DNA of 15,134 nt from the NCBI GenBank assembly GCA_016946835.1, contig JACVTC010000618.1:1-15134 (forward strand), given 5' to 3'. Below are positions 6,749-13,848 of the stretch, one piece after another; position 1 is the first letter of the stretch, and each line of letters opens with the position of its first letter. The DNA comes from Neocallimastix lanati (nom. inval.). Lineage: Eukaryota; Neocallimastigomycota; Neocallimastigomycetes; Neocallimastigales; Neocallimastigaceae. The notes beneath the pieces are model-generated. The model was not told where the DNA came from and ran no database searches. It saw only the letters and a list, made by a program, of their open reading frames with translations. A program made the translations under genes and the position numbers.

Positions 6749-8251
6749 TTAAATTTTATCATTGTATATTCCAGTAATAATTTTTGCTGATACGGAAGAT
6801 AAGCTATCTTTAACGCCGTATAAAATATTTTCTAAAACGCTATAAGGATCTTCAAAGGACAATTTTGAAATAAATGAGTAATCATCATTTTTCATTCCGA
6901 AACGTGACATTGGTACAATGGTATTATTCCGACACATGAAGTTAGTAAGTAATTCAATATGTTGATTATTGTAGTACGATTTATCGATATTAGTAATTCG
7001 TTTTAATTGCTCTAGAATATTTTGTTTTCGAGTGTTATGATCAACATATTTTGAAGTACCATAAACGGTATAACGAGAACGATCAAGATCAATATATTGA
7101 TTTTCGAAAAGAGGGTCAAGATTTCTTCCGACGACTTCCACGTAAAATTCTTCTTCTCCAAGCATTTTAGAAGAGACAGTTTTTACTCCTTTAGTTCCTG
7201 TTAAAGAAATATCACTTAGTAATTTGATAATTTTTTCATCTTTTATTTTAACATAATTACTATCAAGTATATAGTAATTTTCTTTTTCTTCAAACTTTAA
7301 ATTATTTATTTTAAAATAATCTAATAAGCTATCGTTAGTAATATTTGATTCATTTTTAATTTCGATATGACGTTCTTCATCATTTTTATTTTGGGTATGA
7401 AAAATTTCTTCATATTGCCATTCATTTTTATTTTGTTCGTTATCACTTAAAACATATTTATCATTGTAGTCATCATCACTTTCCAAGTTTATTACGTTAT
7501 TAGGATAATTTTCTTTTACTTTATAAACACATAATATATCTTCTTCAACAACATATTCTATACCATTACTATCTAACCAGTCTAATATTTTTGAAGCTGG
7601 GCTTTTAAATTCAATATAAAGATTCTCAAGATTAAATGAAGAATCCCACTTTCCAAGAATGTTTTTAGAAACTTTTAAATATTGTTTGATAGTTTGGTGT
7701 ATGATGAGAGGATGAAGTCTATGGGCAAAAACACTATGGGAATAAAGATAAAAACGTAAATTAAAACCGTTATAAACCACATCTAATACAATATCTTTTA
7801 AATTTATATATTTAAAACTATTTAAAATTCTTTCTTTTGAATCTTCATCATAATCGTCTGGTTTTAAATAAAATTCAACTACACTTAACTCTGTTTTATT
7901 ATGAGTTATATTATATAACTCTTTCAAACCATTAATCGTATCATCGCCTGCAAGTTTATGAAAATAACTCAAAGCTGATTGAGTGACCGGTTCTCCAATT
8001 GACTGAGCCGCTAGAATTCCAACATGAGTATTTGCTGCCACTTTATGTGAATTAATATGATTTATAACTATTTTAACAAATTCATCGGGTTTAAAATTTG
8101 GCGATTTCCTTTTTTGTTCAAGAAATTTTCTAATTTTTTGAAGTAAATTTTTAATGTATACTTGAAAATGAATAATCTCATTAGAAAATGGATTAGATAT
8201 TTCATTACAAATATAATTAATGTCTGATTCAGAAAAATATTCTTTAGTCAT
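6749..8251 (-). CDS. rpb1: RNA polymerase largest subunit (RPB1/beta'), C-terminal fragment as a separate protein
   Basis: Part of the catalytic subunit of a DNA-dependent RNA polymerase. Residues 78-112 carry the trigger-loop region: VGILAAQSIGEPVTQ (77-91), the conserved FH (97-98), AG (101-102) and LKEL (109-112), followed by YLKP before the jaw-like region. The C-terminal part (about 350-500) matches the final conserved regions of RPB1: a VEVVGRNLDPL strand segment, YGTSKYVDHNTRKQNILEQL, then MCRNNTIVPMSRFGM, a SFEDP segment and a closing VSAKIITGIYN. There is no heptad-repeat tail. The active-site aspartate motif, clamp and bridge-helix-bearing N-terminal two thirds are absent, and are not found upstream: the frame starts at an ATG behind an AT spacer and the next gene is unrelated. 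The layout resembles the archaeal A''/A' split. A central acidic Asp/Glu/Asn-rich segment (about 255-310) is probably a lineage insertion. Trigger-loop conservation argues for function with a partner encoded elsewhere. A truncated relic is the alternative. Confidence 0.92.
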   Translation of the reverse strand: MTKEYFSESDINYICNEISNPFSNEIIHFQVYIKNLLQKIRKFLEQKRKSPNFKPDEFVKIVINHINSHKVAANTHVGILAAQSIGEPVTQSALSYFHKLAGDDTINGLKELYNITHNKTELSVVEFYLKPDDYDEDSKERILNSFKYINLKDIVLDVVYNGFNLRFYLYSHSVFAHRLHPLIIHQTIKQYLKVSKNILGKWDSSFNLENLYIEFKSPASKILDWLDSNGIEYVVEEDILCVYKVKENYPNNVINLESDDDYNDKYVLSDNEQNKNEWQYEEIFHTQNKNDEERHIEIKNESNITNDSLLDYFKINNLKFEEKENYYILDSNYVKIKDEKIIKLLSDISLTGTKGVKTVSSKMLGEEEFYVEVVGRNLDPLFENQYIDLDRSRYTVYGTSKYVDHNTRKQNILEQLKRITNIDKSYYNNQHIELLTNFMCRNNTIVPMSRFGMKNDDYSFISKLSFEDPYSVLENILYGVKDSLSSVSAKIITGIYNDKI

Positions 8252-8530
8252 TTATTTTTAAATAATTTTATTAATTTTGGTTTATGAAAACGAATATATT
8301 ATTATCATTTTATTTAAGAAATATAAATGTAAATAAAATTTTTACATCTATATAATAAATTTTTTTTGTATATAATTAAATTATTATGTTAAAATTAAAA
8401 TAAAGAAAACAATAAATAAATTTAATTCATTACATGGATTAAAGAAATCAATAAAATTAGTTGATTTGATGAGATATTTTTTTTTTTGTTTTAAAAAATA
8501 TAAACTAAATATATATATATATATACCATA

Positions 8531-8603
8531 AATTTTTAAATATATAAATAATAAAAAATCAATATATAAAACATAATTTTTAAATATATAAATAATAAAA
8601 AAT
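8531..8603. repeat. 29-bp direct repeat, 44-bp period
   Basis: The 29-base A/T sequence starting AATTTTTAAATATATAAAT occurs identically at 8531-8559 and 8575-8603. The preceding CATA/CAT bases also match with a one-base difference, so the true unit is about 44 bp duplicated in tandem. It has no G or C, so slippage duplication is the simplest origin. Confidence 0.75.
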
Positions 8604-8666
8604 ATATATATAAATTATATATAAATATATAAATTTAAACAATAATAATCTATAAATAATGAGTAT

Positions 8667-8687
8667 GTTTCTGAACAAAAACGAAAC
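8667..8687 (-). terminator. Hairpin directly abutting the stop of the 736-aa gene
   Basis: GTTTC (8667-8671) and GAAAC (8683-8687) form a 5-bp stem with two G/C pairs around an 11-base loop, immediately next to the stop codon (8688-8690) on the minus strand. It lies in a small G/C-containing islet at the edge of an AT desert. Likely transcript-end signal by position. The stem is short. Confidence 0.4.
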
Positions 8688-10898
8688 TTAATATATCATA
8701 TAGTCAGAATTATTTTTATTTGGTATAATTATTGAACCATCAATATTTCTATTTAATAATAAATAAGGTTTATTTTTCATCCCAGGTTTAAAAGGAATAA
8801 ATTTTGCTTTGCATGGATAATATTTATTATTTGACCATACACCATATACAATTATATTATTGTTTTCTTCATTATCTTTTGATATACTATAGTAATGATA
8901 TGCATTTATATCTTTAACATGGTCATACAAATCAGATAATTCTGGTAATAAGGATTCCAATTGACTTGAAGAGATGATAGATACTTCAGGAATTATATCT
9001 GAATAAAACGAATACCACAAATAGCAATTTGTTTTTTCTATGCGTTCCTCAGCGATAAGAATAACGTGGTCATCTTCCTGTACGAATTGTTTAACACAAT
9101 TTTGTAAATCGTTATTATCGATAATTGATATATTATTTTTAGTATATAAGGAAAAGATTGCTTTCACTAAAGGATCGTCCTTACAAAATAAATTAGAAGA
9201 TGAGGAGATAATAAATTCATATCTGTAATTTGATACTGTATATAATTTAGTAGTATTGAGCATGATGACAAGGAAAGAAAAAGAAGAATTATAATTATAC
9301 AAATAATTAGTAACGGCATAAGGATAAACCTCTGAATTATTATCAACGGAAAAGGCTAAAATATTTATTTTTTTGGCGTCTATGTTTTCATTTTCAAAAT
9401 ATTTTGAATTATTAATCTTACTCTTCACTGAATTTATAAAATTCTCTTTCGAGGGAATTCCAATATAGGAATAACATTTAGGACACCTTTTGAATTCAAT
9501 TAGCGAGTCAACAATATCAAAATGGACTCTATATAATATTGATAATTCAAATCCATATGGCACAAATAATGTTGGAGGCAAGATACCTTTACTATTTTCA
9601 TCAAGATGAGAAGAAAGGTTAGAATATTCTACGTTCTTTTTATTACTAGTATTTCGAATTACTTTAACACATTTGGGTACTTTCCCTTCTTTATTAAAAC
9701 TTTTATTTGTAGTTAGATTAATACTATATCCAGAATTTAAAGGAGCCATATAATAATTCTCTTTCCATTGGACATATCGTATGCTATTTCTATCGCAATA
9801 CTCTTTGTCAGCAATAACGGGTAAAACTTTGTCTTTATTGTTGAAATATCGAGTATAATAATTACCAAATAATTTATTATAATTTATCTTTATTGGAATG
9901 TTAAAGTGGAGATCGCTTCCGATCATGACCTCATTGTGAAAATCGATATAAAGAAAATATAAATATTTGACTATTATTTTGATCGTTGAATACATATACC
10001 ATTGTACCTCTTGAAATTGGATAGTTTCATTAAAAGTTTTCCATTTATTATATAAATTCATAACGAAAGATGTTTTATATATATCAAGAGTATAAATTAC
10101 CTTTTCAGCTAAAGACATTACATTAATACTTTCATTCGTATATATATTGAAAAATAAATTGTATTTGAGAAGCATCATATCAAATAATTGAAAATTTATA
10201 CTAATAGGGTAGTTAAACGTTACTTTTAAGGGATCACATTCAATAAAAACATCATCAGGAGAAATATTAAAGGAAGGTAAGATTTTCAAAACGATATCAT
10301 ACGACTCTTTTACGGTAAAAGTTATTTTACTTTCAGTTATCAATATATTATCATGGCATAATTTTATAAGGATATAATTTTCATTACTTTCAATACTTTT
10401 TGAAATTGAATTATCATCATTCATTAGTATTTGTTCATAAAGATATGTTTTATTGAAATAATCATTATAATAGTGTAAGTAAGTTATACCTTCTATATTA
10501 CATATAATATATTGTGCAGTTTCTGATAAATCTAATTTTATCAACTCCTCATAAACTATTTTAAAGCGTTGAATTGGAATTTCAATAGAGACATAAAACA
10601 AAGTTTTAGTTGTATCATTCAAGTAATATTTATATTTTATATGTTTATTGTTAACAATACTTTCTAATTTATCAATTAACATAAACATTATTTTGTGTTG
10701 ATAATCAATATTACTAATATCTGTATCATTATTATCTTTACATTTAACGATATATCTATCTTTTGATAACTGATTACAATCAATGATATTTATACCCTCG
10801 AAAAAAGAATAAATTTTACCATTTATATGTATTTCCAATTGTAGAGGAACTGAATGATAATTTACTAAAATACTACGGATAAGATTTATAATATTCAT
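8688..10898 (-). CDS. Hypothetical 736-aa protein with a CPKC motif
   Basis: I do not recognise this protein with confidence. It is a long intact frame, clearly coding by length and by codon composition against its spacers. The first 430 residues are rich in alternating hydrophobic/polar segments suggesting beta structure, with no signal peptide or membrane span. Around residues 435-480 is PPTLFVPYGFEL, a gap, then FKRCPKCYSYIG with C472 and C475. This faintly recalls the start of the Sec23/Sec24 zinc finger, but no second CxxC follows at the expected spacing. The next segment (about 505-560) has strands such as INILAFSVDNN and FSFLVIMLNT that could be Rossmann-like. The length is near that of the large subunit of viral early transcription factors, but I see no diagnostic motif for that family. 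It is on the same strand as the RPB1 fragment, 436 bases upstream of it, and divergent from the TFIIS-like gene. Real gene: very likely. Function: unknown. Confidence 0.88.
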   Translation of the reverse strand: MNIINLIRSILVNYHSVPLQLEIHINGKIYSFFEGINIIDCNQLSKDRYIVKCKDNNDTDISNIDYQHKIMFMLIDKLESIVNNKHIKYKYYLNDTTKTLFYVSIEIPIQRFKIVYEELIKLDLSETAQYIICNIEGITYLHYYNDYFNKTYLYEQILMNDDNSISKSIESNENYILIKLCHDNILITESKITFTVKESYDIVLKILPSFNISPDDVFIECDPLKVTFNYPISINFQLFDMMLLKYNLFFNIYTNESINVMSLAEKVIYTLDIYKTSFVMNLYNKWKTFNETIQFQEVQWYMYSTIKIIVKYLYFLYIDFHNEVMIGSDLHFNIPIKINYNKLFGNYYTRYFNNKDKVLPVIADKEYCDRNSIRYVQWKENYYMAPLNSGYSINLTTNKSFNKEGKVPKCVKVIRNTSNKKNVEYSNLSSHLDENSKGILPPTLFVPYGFELSILYRVHFDIVDSLIEFKRCPKCYSYIGIPSKENFINSVKSKINNSKYFENENIDAKKINILAFSVDNNSEVYPYAVTNYLYNYNSSFSFLVIMLNTTKLYTVSNYRYEFIISSSSNLFCKDDPLVKAIFSLYTKNNISIIDNNDLQNCVKQFVQEDDHVILIAEERIEKTNCYLWYSFYSDIIPEVSIISSSQLESLLPELSDLYDHVKDINAYHYYSISKDNEENNNIIVYGVWSNNKYYPCKAKFIPFKPGMKNKPYLLLNRNIDGSIIIPNKNNSDYMIY

Positions 10899-11489
10899 AG
10901 TTTTTTATACTCAATATAAAAATATAATTTTTACCTATAAAAAAGATAATAATATTTCTTGTTATTATTTTAAATCGTACCTAGAGTAAATATTTTATCA
11001 TTTTAAAAATCAACTATGAATTATTATATTTAAATAGATATATAATTATTATTATTATTTTTTTTTTTTTTTATGTTGAATTTTTATTTTTGATTTTTTT
11101 TTATTTCATTATTAAATTTGACAAGGCTATTTTTATTTTTTTAAGTACTACAAATATTTTAGAAAAATTTTTATAATATTTTTTTTTTCTAAAATGAATT
11201 TTAAAAAATTTAAAAATTTGTTAAAATCTAAATCAAATTTATAACTAAATTTTGGAGAAAAAAAATTAGGAAATATTCTTTTTAAAAACTTTAAATAGAT
11301 ATAACAAATAAATAATAGAAAGTAAATTAATAAATTAAATATATAAATAAATAAATAAAAATAAATAAATAAAAATAAATAAGTAAAAATAAATAAATAA
11401 AAATAAATAAATAAAAAAAAATAAATAAAAATAAATAAATAAATTAATTTAAATAGATTAAAGATTAATAATTAAAAAATTAATATAAT
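10899..11489. promoter_or_regulatory. Divergent spacer between the 736-aa and TFIIS-like genes
   Basis: A 591-base AT-rich spacer between outward-facing genes, so both promoters should be here. A CCTATAA heptamer (10934-10940) sits 35 bases upstream of the minus-strand ATG, as does a copy near the 196-aa gene. Poly-T/poly-A runs fill 11050-11200, and a 14-bp minisatellite occupies 11357-11440, ending 49 bases before the plus-strand ATG. No coding frame seen. Confidence 0.45.
11357..11440. repeat. 14-bp minisatellite, six units
   Basis: Six head-to-tail 14-base units of AAAAATAAATAAAT occupy 84 bases exactly. Unit 2 has one T-to-G-flanked variant (ending AAGT) and unit 5 has one T-to-A change, while the other four are identical. 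The preceding and following sequences continue as plain AAAT tetranucleotides. Strongly A-biased on the plus strand, it lies just upstream of the TFIIS-like gene, so it could act as a nucleosome-free or promoter-spacing tract. That is inference. Confidence 0.9.
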
Positions 11490-11741
11490 ATGGATAATAT
11501 TTCGATGAAAGCATTGGATAAATTTTTTAAAGAATCGTCCTTATTTAGTGAAGATAGATTAAGAGAGAAAAATAAATTACCGGTATTAGATGATGAAAAA
11601 AAGGAAATAAAAAAAAATTCTATATGTTGTAAAAGATGTAATAATAATAAATATATTGAGTTGAGACGTTTACAAATTCGTAGATGTGATGAAGAAGCCA
11701 CTATAGTATATTATTGTTCAAACTGTAAAAGAGTTATTTAA
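11490..11741 (+). CDS. TFIIS/RPB9-type C-terminal zinc ribbon protein (83 aa)
   Basis: Small transcription elongation/cleavage-factor-like protein. Zinc ligands: C47-x2-C50 and C76-x2-C79, with 25 residues between pairs. Between them is LQIRRCDEEATIVYYC (61-76), which matches the family signature QxRxxDExxT and includes the acidic pair D67-E68. In TFIIS this hairpin enters the polymerase secondary channel and stimulates RNA cleavage. The upstream 40 residues are charged and helix-prone. The usual TFIIS N-terminal and polymerase-binding central domains are missing, so it is far shorter than cellular TFIIS (about 300 aa) and also shorter than RPB9/RPC11-type subunits (about 110-125 aa). It is probably a polymerase-associated subunit working with the enzyme whose RPB1 fragment is encoded nearby. 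The start is the first ATG. The following frame ends at TAA inside a weak inverted repeat (11726-11749). Confidence 0.85.
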   Translation: MDNISMKALDKFFKESSLFSEDRLREKNKLPVLDDEKKEIKKNSICCKRCNNNKYIELRRLQIRRCDEEATIVYYCSNCKRVI

Positions 11742-11749
11742 AACTTTTA
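11726..11749 (+). terminator. Imperfect inverted repeat spanning the TFIIS-like gene stop
   Basis: TAAAAG (11726-11731) pairs with CTTTTA (11744-11749), and two further pairs can form inside after a 2-base mismatch. The stop codon (11739-11741) lies in the loop side. A second, all-A/T stem AATATTT/AAATATT is at 11803-11819. Both are weak individually. Confidence 0.3.
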
Positions 11750-12328
11750 TTTAATTTATAATTTTTTAATAATATTTAGATTTAAATTATTTATTAATTT
11801 TAAATATTTAATAAATATTATTTAAATATAATTCATTATATATATGTCTAATAAAAAATATGGAATTTTATGTTCAATTTAACTTTTATAAAATATTAAA
11901 ATTATAATTTTGGTTTAAAAAAAAAATATGAATAATTTTAATTTTTACATAAATTATTTTTTTTTTATTGAAATTATTATCCAATATTATAATATTACTA
12001 ATTAATTATAAATATTCTTTTATATGAAATGAAATGAATTTAATATAAGAAATTATGTATATTATAATATTAATTTGTAAATATATAAATTTTTTTTTAA
12101 AAATAATAAAATATAATAATAAAATTAATAGTTTATAGTGATTAGGGGCTTATACAAAAAAAAGAAAAAAAATTTGTCATAAATAATATATTTTAACCAT
12201 TTCCTAATTTGTTTAAAATGAAAAATTAAATTATAAATTTAATAGTAAATTACTCATTAACGTATATAAATTTTATTGAAATTTTTTAAATACGATAATT
12301 AATGTATTAAAAAGTATTAAAATTTAAA
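11742..12328. promoter_or_regulatory. AT-rich spacer upstream of the 283-aa gene
   Basis: A 587-base spacer between two plus-strand genes. It is nearly all A/T apart from a small G-rich islet, GTGATTAGGGGCTTATAC, at about 12138-12155, followed by an A-rich tract. The hexamer ATTAGG in the islet has a complement CCTAAT at 12203-12208. The promoter of the 283-aa gene should be in the last 100-200 bases, but no motif stands out. Confidence 0.45.
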
Positions 12329-13180
12329 ATGCAAAAAAAGAATTTTAAAAGTTCGGAACAACTTGTCAAGTCGATAAACTCTTCTAATAAATCTAGTACT
12401 TCAAGAATGGATTATTATAATCGTATCTTATCATCATCATGCAGTACAGATATGATATTTCAAAGAATGATATCTACTATAAATTTTAAGGAAGTTGTAC
12501 CTTTACCTAAAAATAATAGTATGTTTCGATTTGTTATCAAATGTTTCAATAATACCAATAATGTAATTTTAGGACCTTTAAAAATTAGTTCTGGTATTAC
12601 GTTAACTGATTTACCCTCTTTATCTATTCCAATGTCTCATTACCATCTTAATAAAAACAATTTTGTACAAGATAATTTTATTCATCGAATTTCCGAAAAC
12701 GAAACTGAACCAATGAAAAAATTTATTGAACGACTTCGATTTATCGATTCTCGTATGCAAATGCTAATTTCGGATTATATTAGACATATCGATGAATCTT
12801 CTCCTATTTATTACATGTTAAAAAAGAATAATGTAACATTTAATCAAAATTGGATCTTTACTGGTATTATAAATAAAGGAAATAATAATACCGAATATAT
12901 TAATATTCGCTACTTTAAAGATTCATTTAAAGGCAAAAAAAAGATTGGTACTAATGTTTATTGTGGAGATGATTATTTGGATGAGATGGCAGATCTTCTT
13001 TCTAGAGACACGTTTTGTTATATTAATGGAAATATTTATCCATTGATAAAGGTAAATTATATTATTATTAATGAACGTATTGTTAATAATATACCAATGG
13101 TCAATTTTACATGTAAAGCTTACTTTGTAGATATAAACTTTATACCAAATTCAATTCATTGTAGTACTAAAAGAATATAA
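12329..13180 (+). CDS. Hypothetical 283-aa protein, possibly a single-stranded DNA-binding protein
   Basis: Intact ATG-to-TAA frame, clearly coding. The N-terminal 45 residues are Ser/Lys/Asn rich and probably disordered. The rest looks like a folded alpha/beta domain: strands near MFRFVIKCF (about 65-73), a helical stretch around MKKFIERLRFIDSRMQMLISDYI (130-155), and a strand-rich C-terminal half. That half includes WIFTGIINKG and a terminal block, YPLIKVNYIIINERI then VNFTCKAYFVDI, near 240-270. The last block has the shape I associate with the final OB-fold strands of viral replication SSBs of the gp2.5/NCLDV kind. This is a resemblance by eye, not a diagnostic motif, and the protein lacks a clear acidic tail at its end. 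Size would fit (viral SSBs about 250-300 aa), as does the presence of a replicative polymerase in the same window. Treat the function as a hypothesis. Confidence 0.82.
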   Translation: MQKKNFKSSEQLVKSINSSNKSSTSRMDYYNRILSSSCSTDMIFQRMISTINFKEVVPLPKNNSMFRFVIKCFNNTNNVILGPLKISSGITLTDLPSLSIPMSHYHLNKNNFVQDNFIHRISENETEPMKKFIERLRFIDSRMQMLISDYIRHIDESSPIYYMLKKNNVTFNQNWIFTGIINKGNNNTEYINIRYFKDSFKGKKKIGTNVYCGDDYLDEMADLLSRDTFCYINGNIYPLIKVNYIIINERIVNNIPMVNFTCKAYFVDINFIPNSIHCSTKRI

Positions 13181-13220
13181 ATATATATGTATATATATAT
13201 ATATTTATATGTTTATAGTA
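13165..13220 (+). terminator. 24-bp-arm inverted repeat overlapping the stop of the 283-aa gene
   Basis: Arm 13165-13188 pairs with arm 13197-13220: 21 Watson-Crick pairs, one G-T wobble and two mismatches, around an 8-base loop. It begins in the last coding codons, spans the stop codon (13178-13180), and the outer TACTA/TAGTA pairs are not simple AT alternation. It is the strongest hairpin in the window and a good candidate for a transcript 3'-end signal. Confidence 0.6.
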
Positions 13221-13848
13221 AAAATTTGATAATTTTAATGTTATAATTTCATTGAAATATACTTTAGTAATAACATAATTTAAATTATTAATAATAATAA
13301 TATAAATTTATTTAATAATAATGTAGTATAGCAATAAAATATAATATAATATAAAATAATATAATATAATTATTTAATTAAATAATATTATATATATATT
13401 TATATATAAAATTATATTTAAACATGTAATGAATAACGATATATAATAATAAGTACATTAAATATATTTGGATATTAATTTTTTTAAAAAAATATATATA
13501 TATTTTTCAATGTACAGATAAATATATTTATTTTTTTTATTATTAAAAAAAAAAAAAGTAAAAAGGAATATAAAATTATCAATTAATTTTTATTTTTAAA
13601 AAAATACTATATATAATATAAAATATGTACATTTAATTTTTAAAATATAATAATTATTTCTTATATAATTAATATTTAATGTTTAATTTTAATATACTAT
13701 TTATTCATATACCTATATATAAAATTTTAATTTAAAATATTTTTTTATTTTTGCAATTATTTAAATATTATTATTTTAATTTATATATAAAATTTATTAA
13801 CAATATATATATATTAACTATACTAAAAATAATTAAAGGTTTATTCAT
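13181..13848. other. Convergent AT-rich spacer
   Basis: A 668-base region between converging genes, so no promoter is expected. It begins with the 3' arm of the large hairpin, then AT alternations, AATAT-type runs near 13335-13400, an 11-14 base A run near 13545-13557, and little G or C. No frame, RNA gene or conserved motif can be supported. A 5-bp stem TTTAT/ATAAA (13840-13855) spans the stop of the minus-strand gene. Confidence 0.55.

Larger units (their letters stand above)
8252..8687. promoter_or_regulatory. Spacer upstream of the RPB1 fragment, downstream of the 736-aa gene
   Basis: This 436-base spacer lies between two tandem minus-strand genes. The RPB1-fragment ATG is preceded on its strand by TAAAAATAAATG, containing TAAATG, the form of poxvirus late promoters. 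At this base composition that match is not significant. A duplicated 29-base segment lies at 8531-8559 and 8575-8603, and an alternating AT run at about 8510-8525. A minus-strand open stretch near 8387-8515 has no ATG and no recognisable protein. Confidence 0.45.

Noticed and set aside
8252-8262. TAAATG at the RPB1-fragment start as a poxvirus-type late promoter
   Set aside because: Other genes here lack it, and the word is expected often by chance at this composition.
8387-8515. Minus-strand open stretch of about 42 codons upstream of the RPB1 fragment
   Set aside because: No ATG, contains a long A run, and resembles no protein. It was considered as a relic of the RPB1 N-terminus but has none of its motifs.
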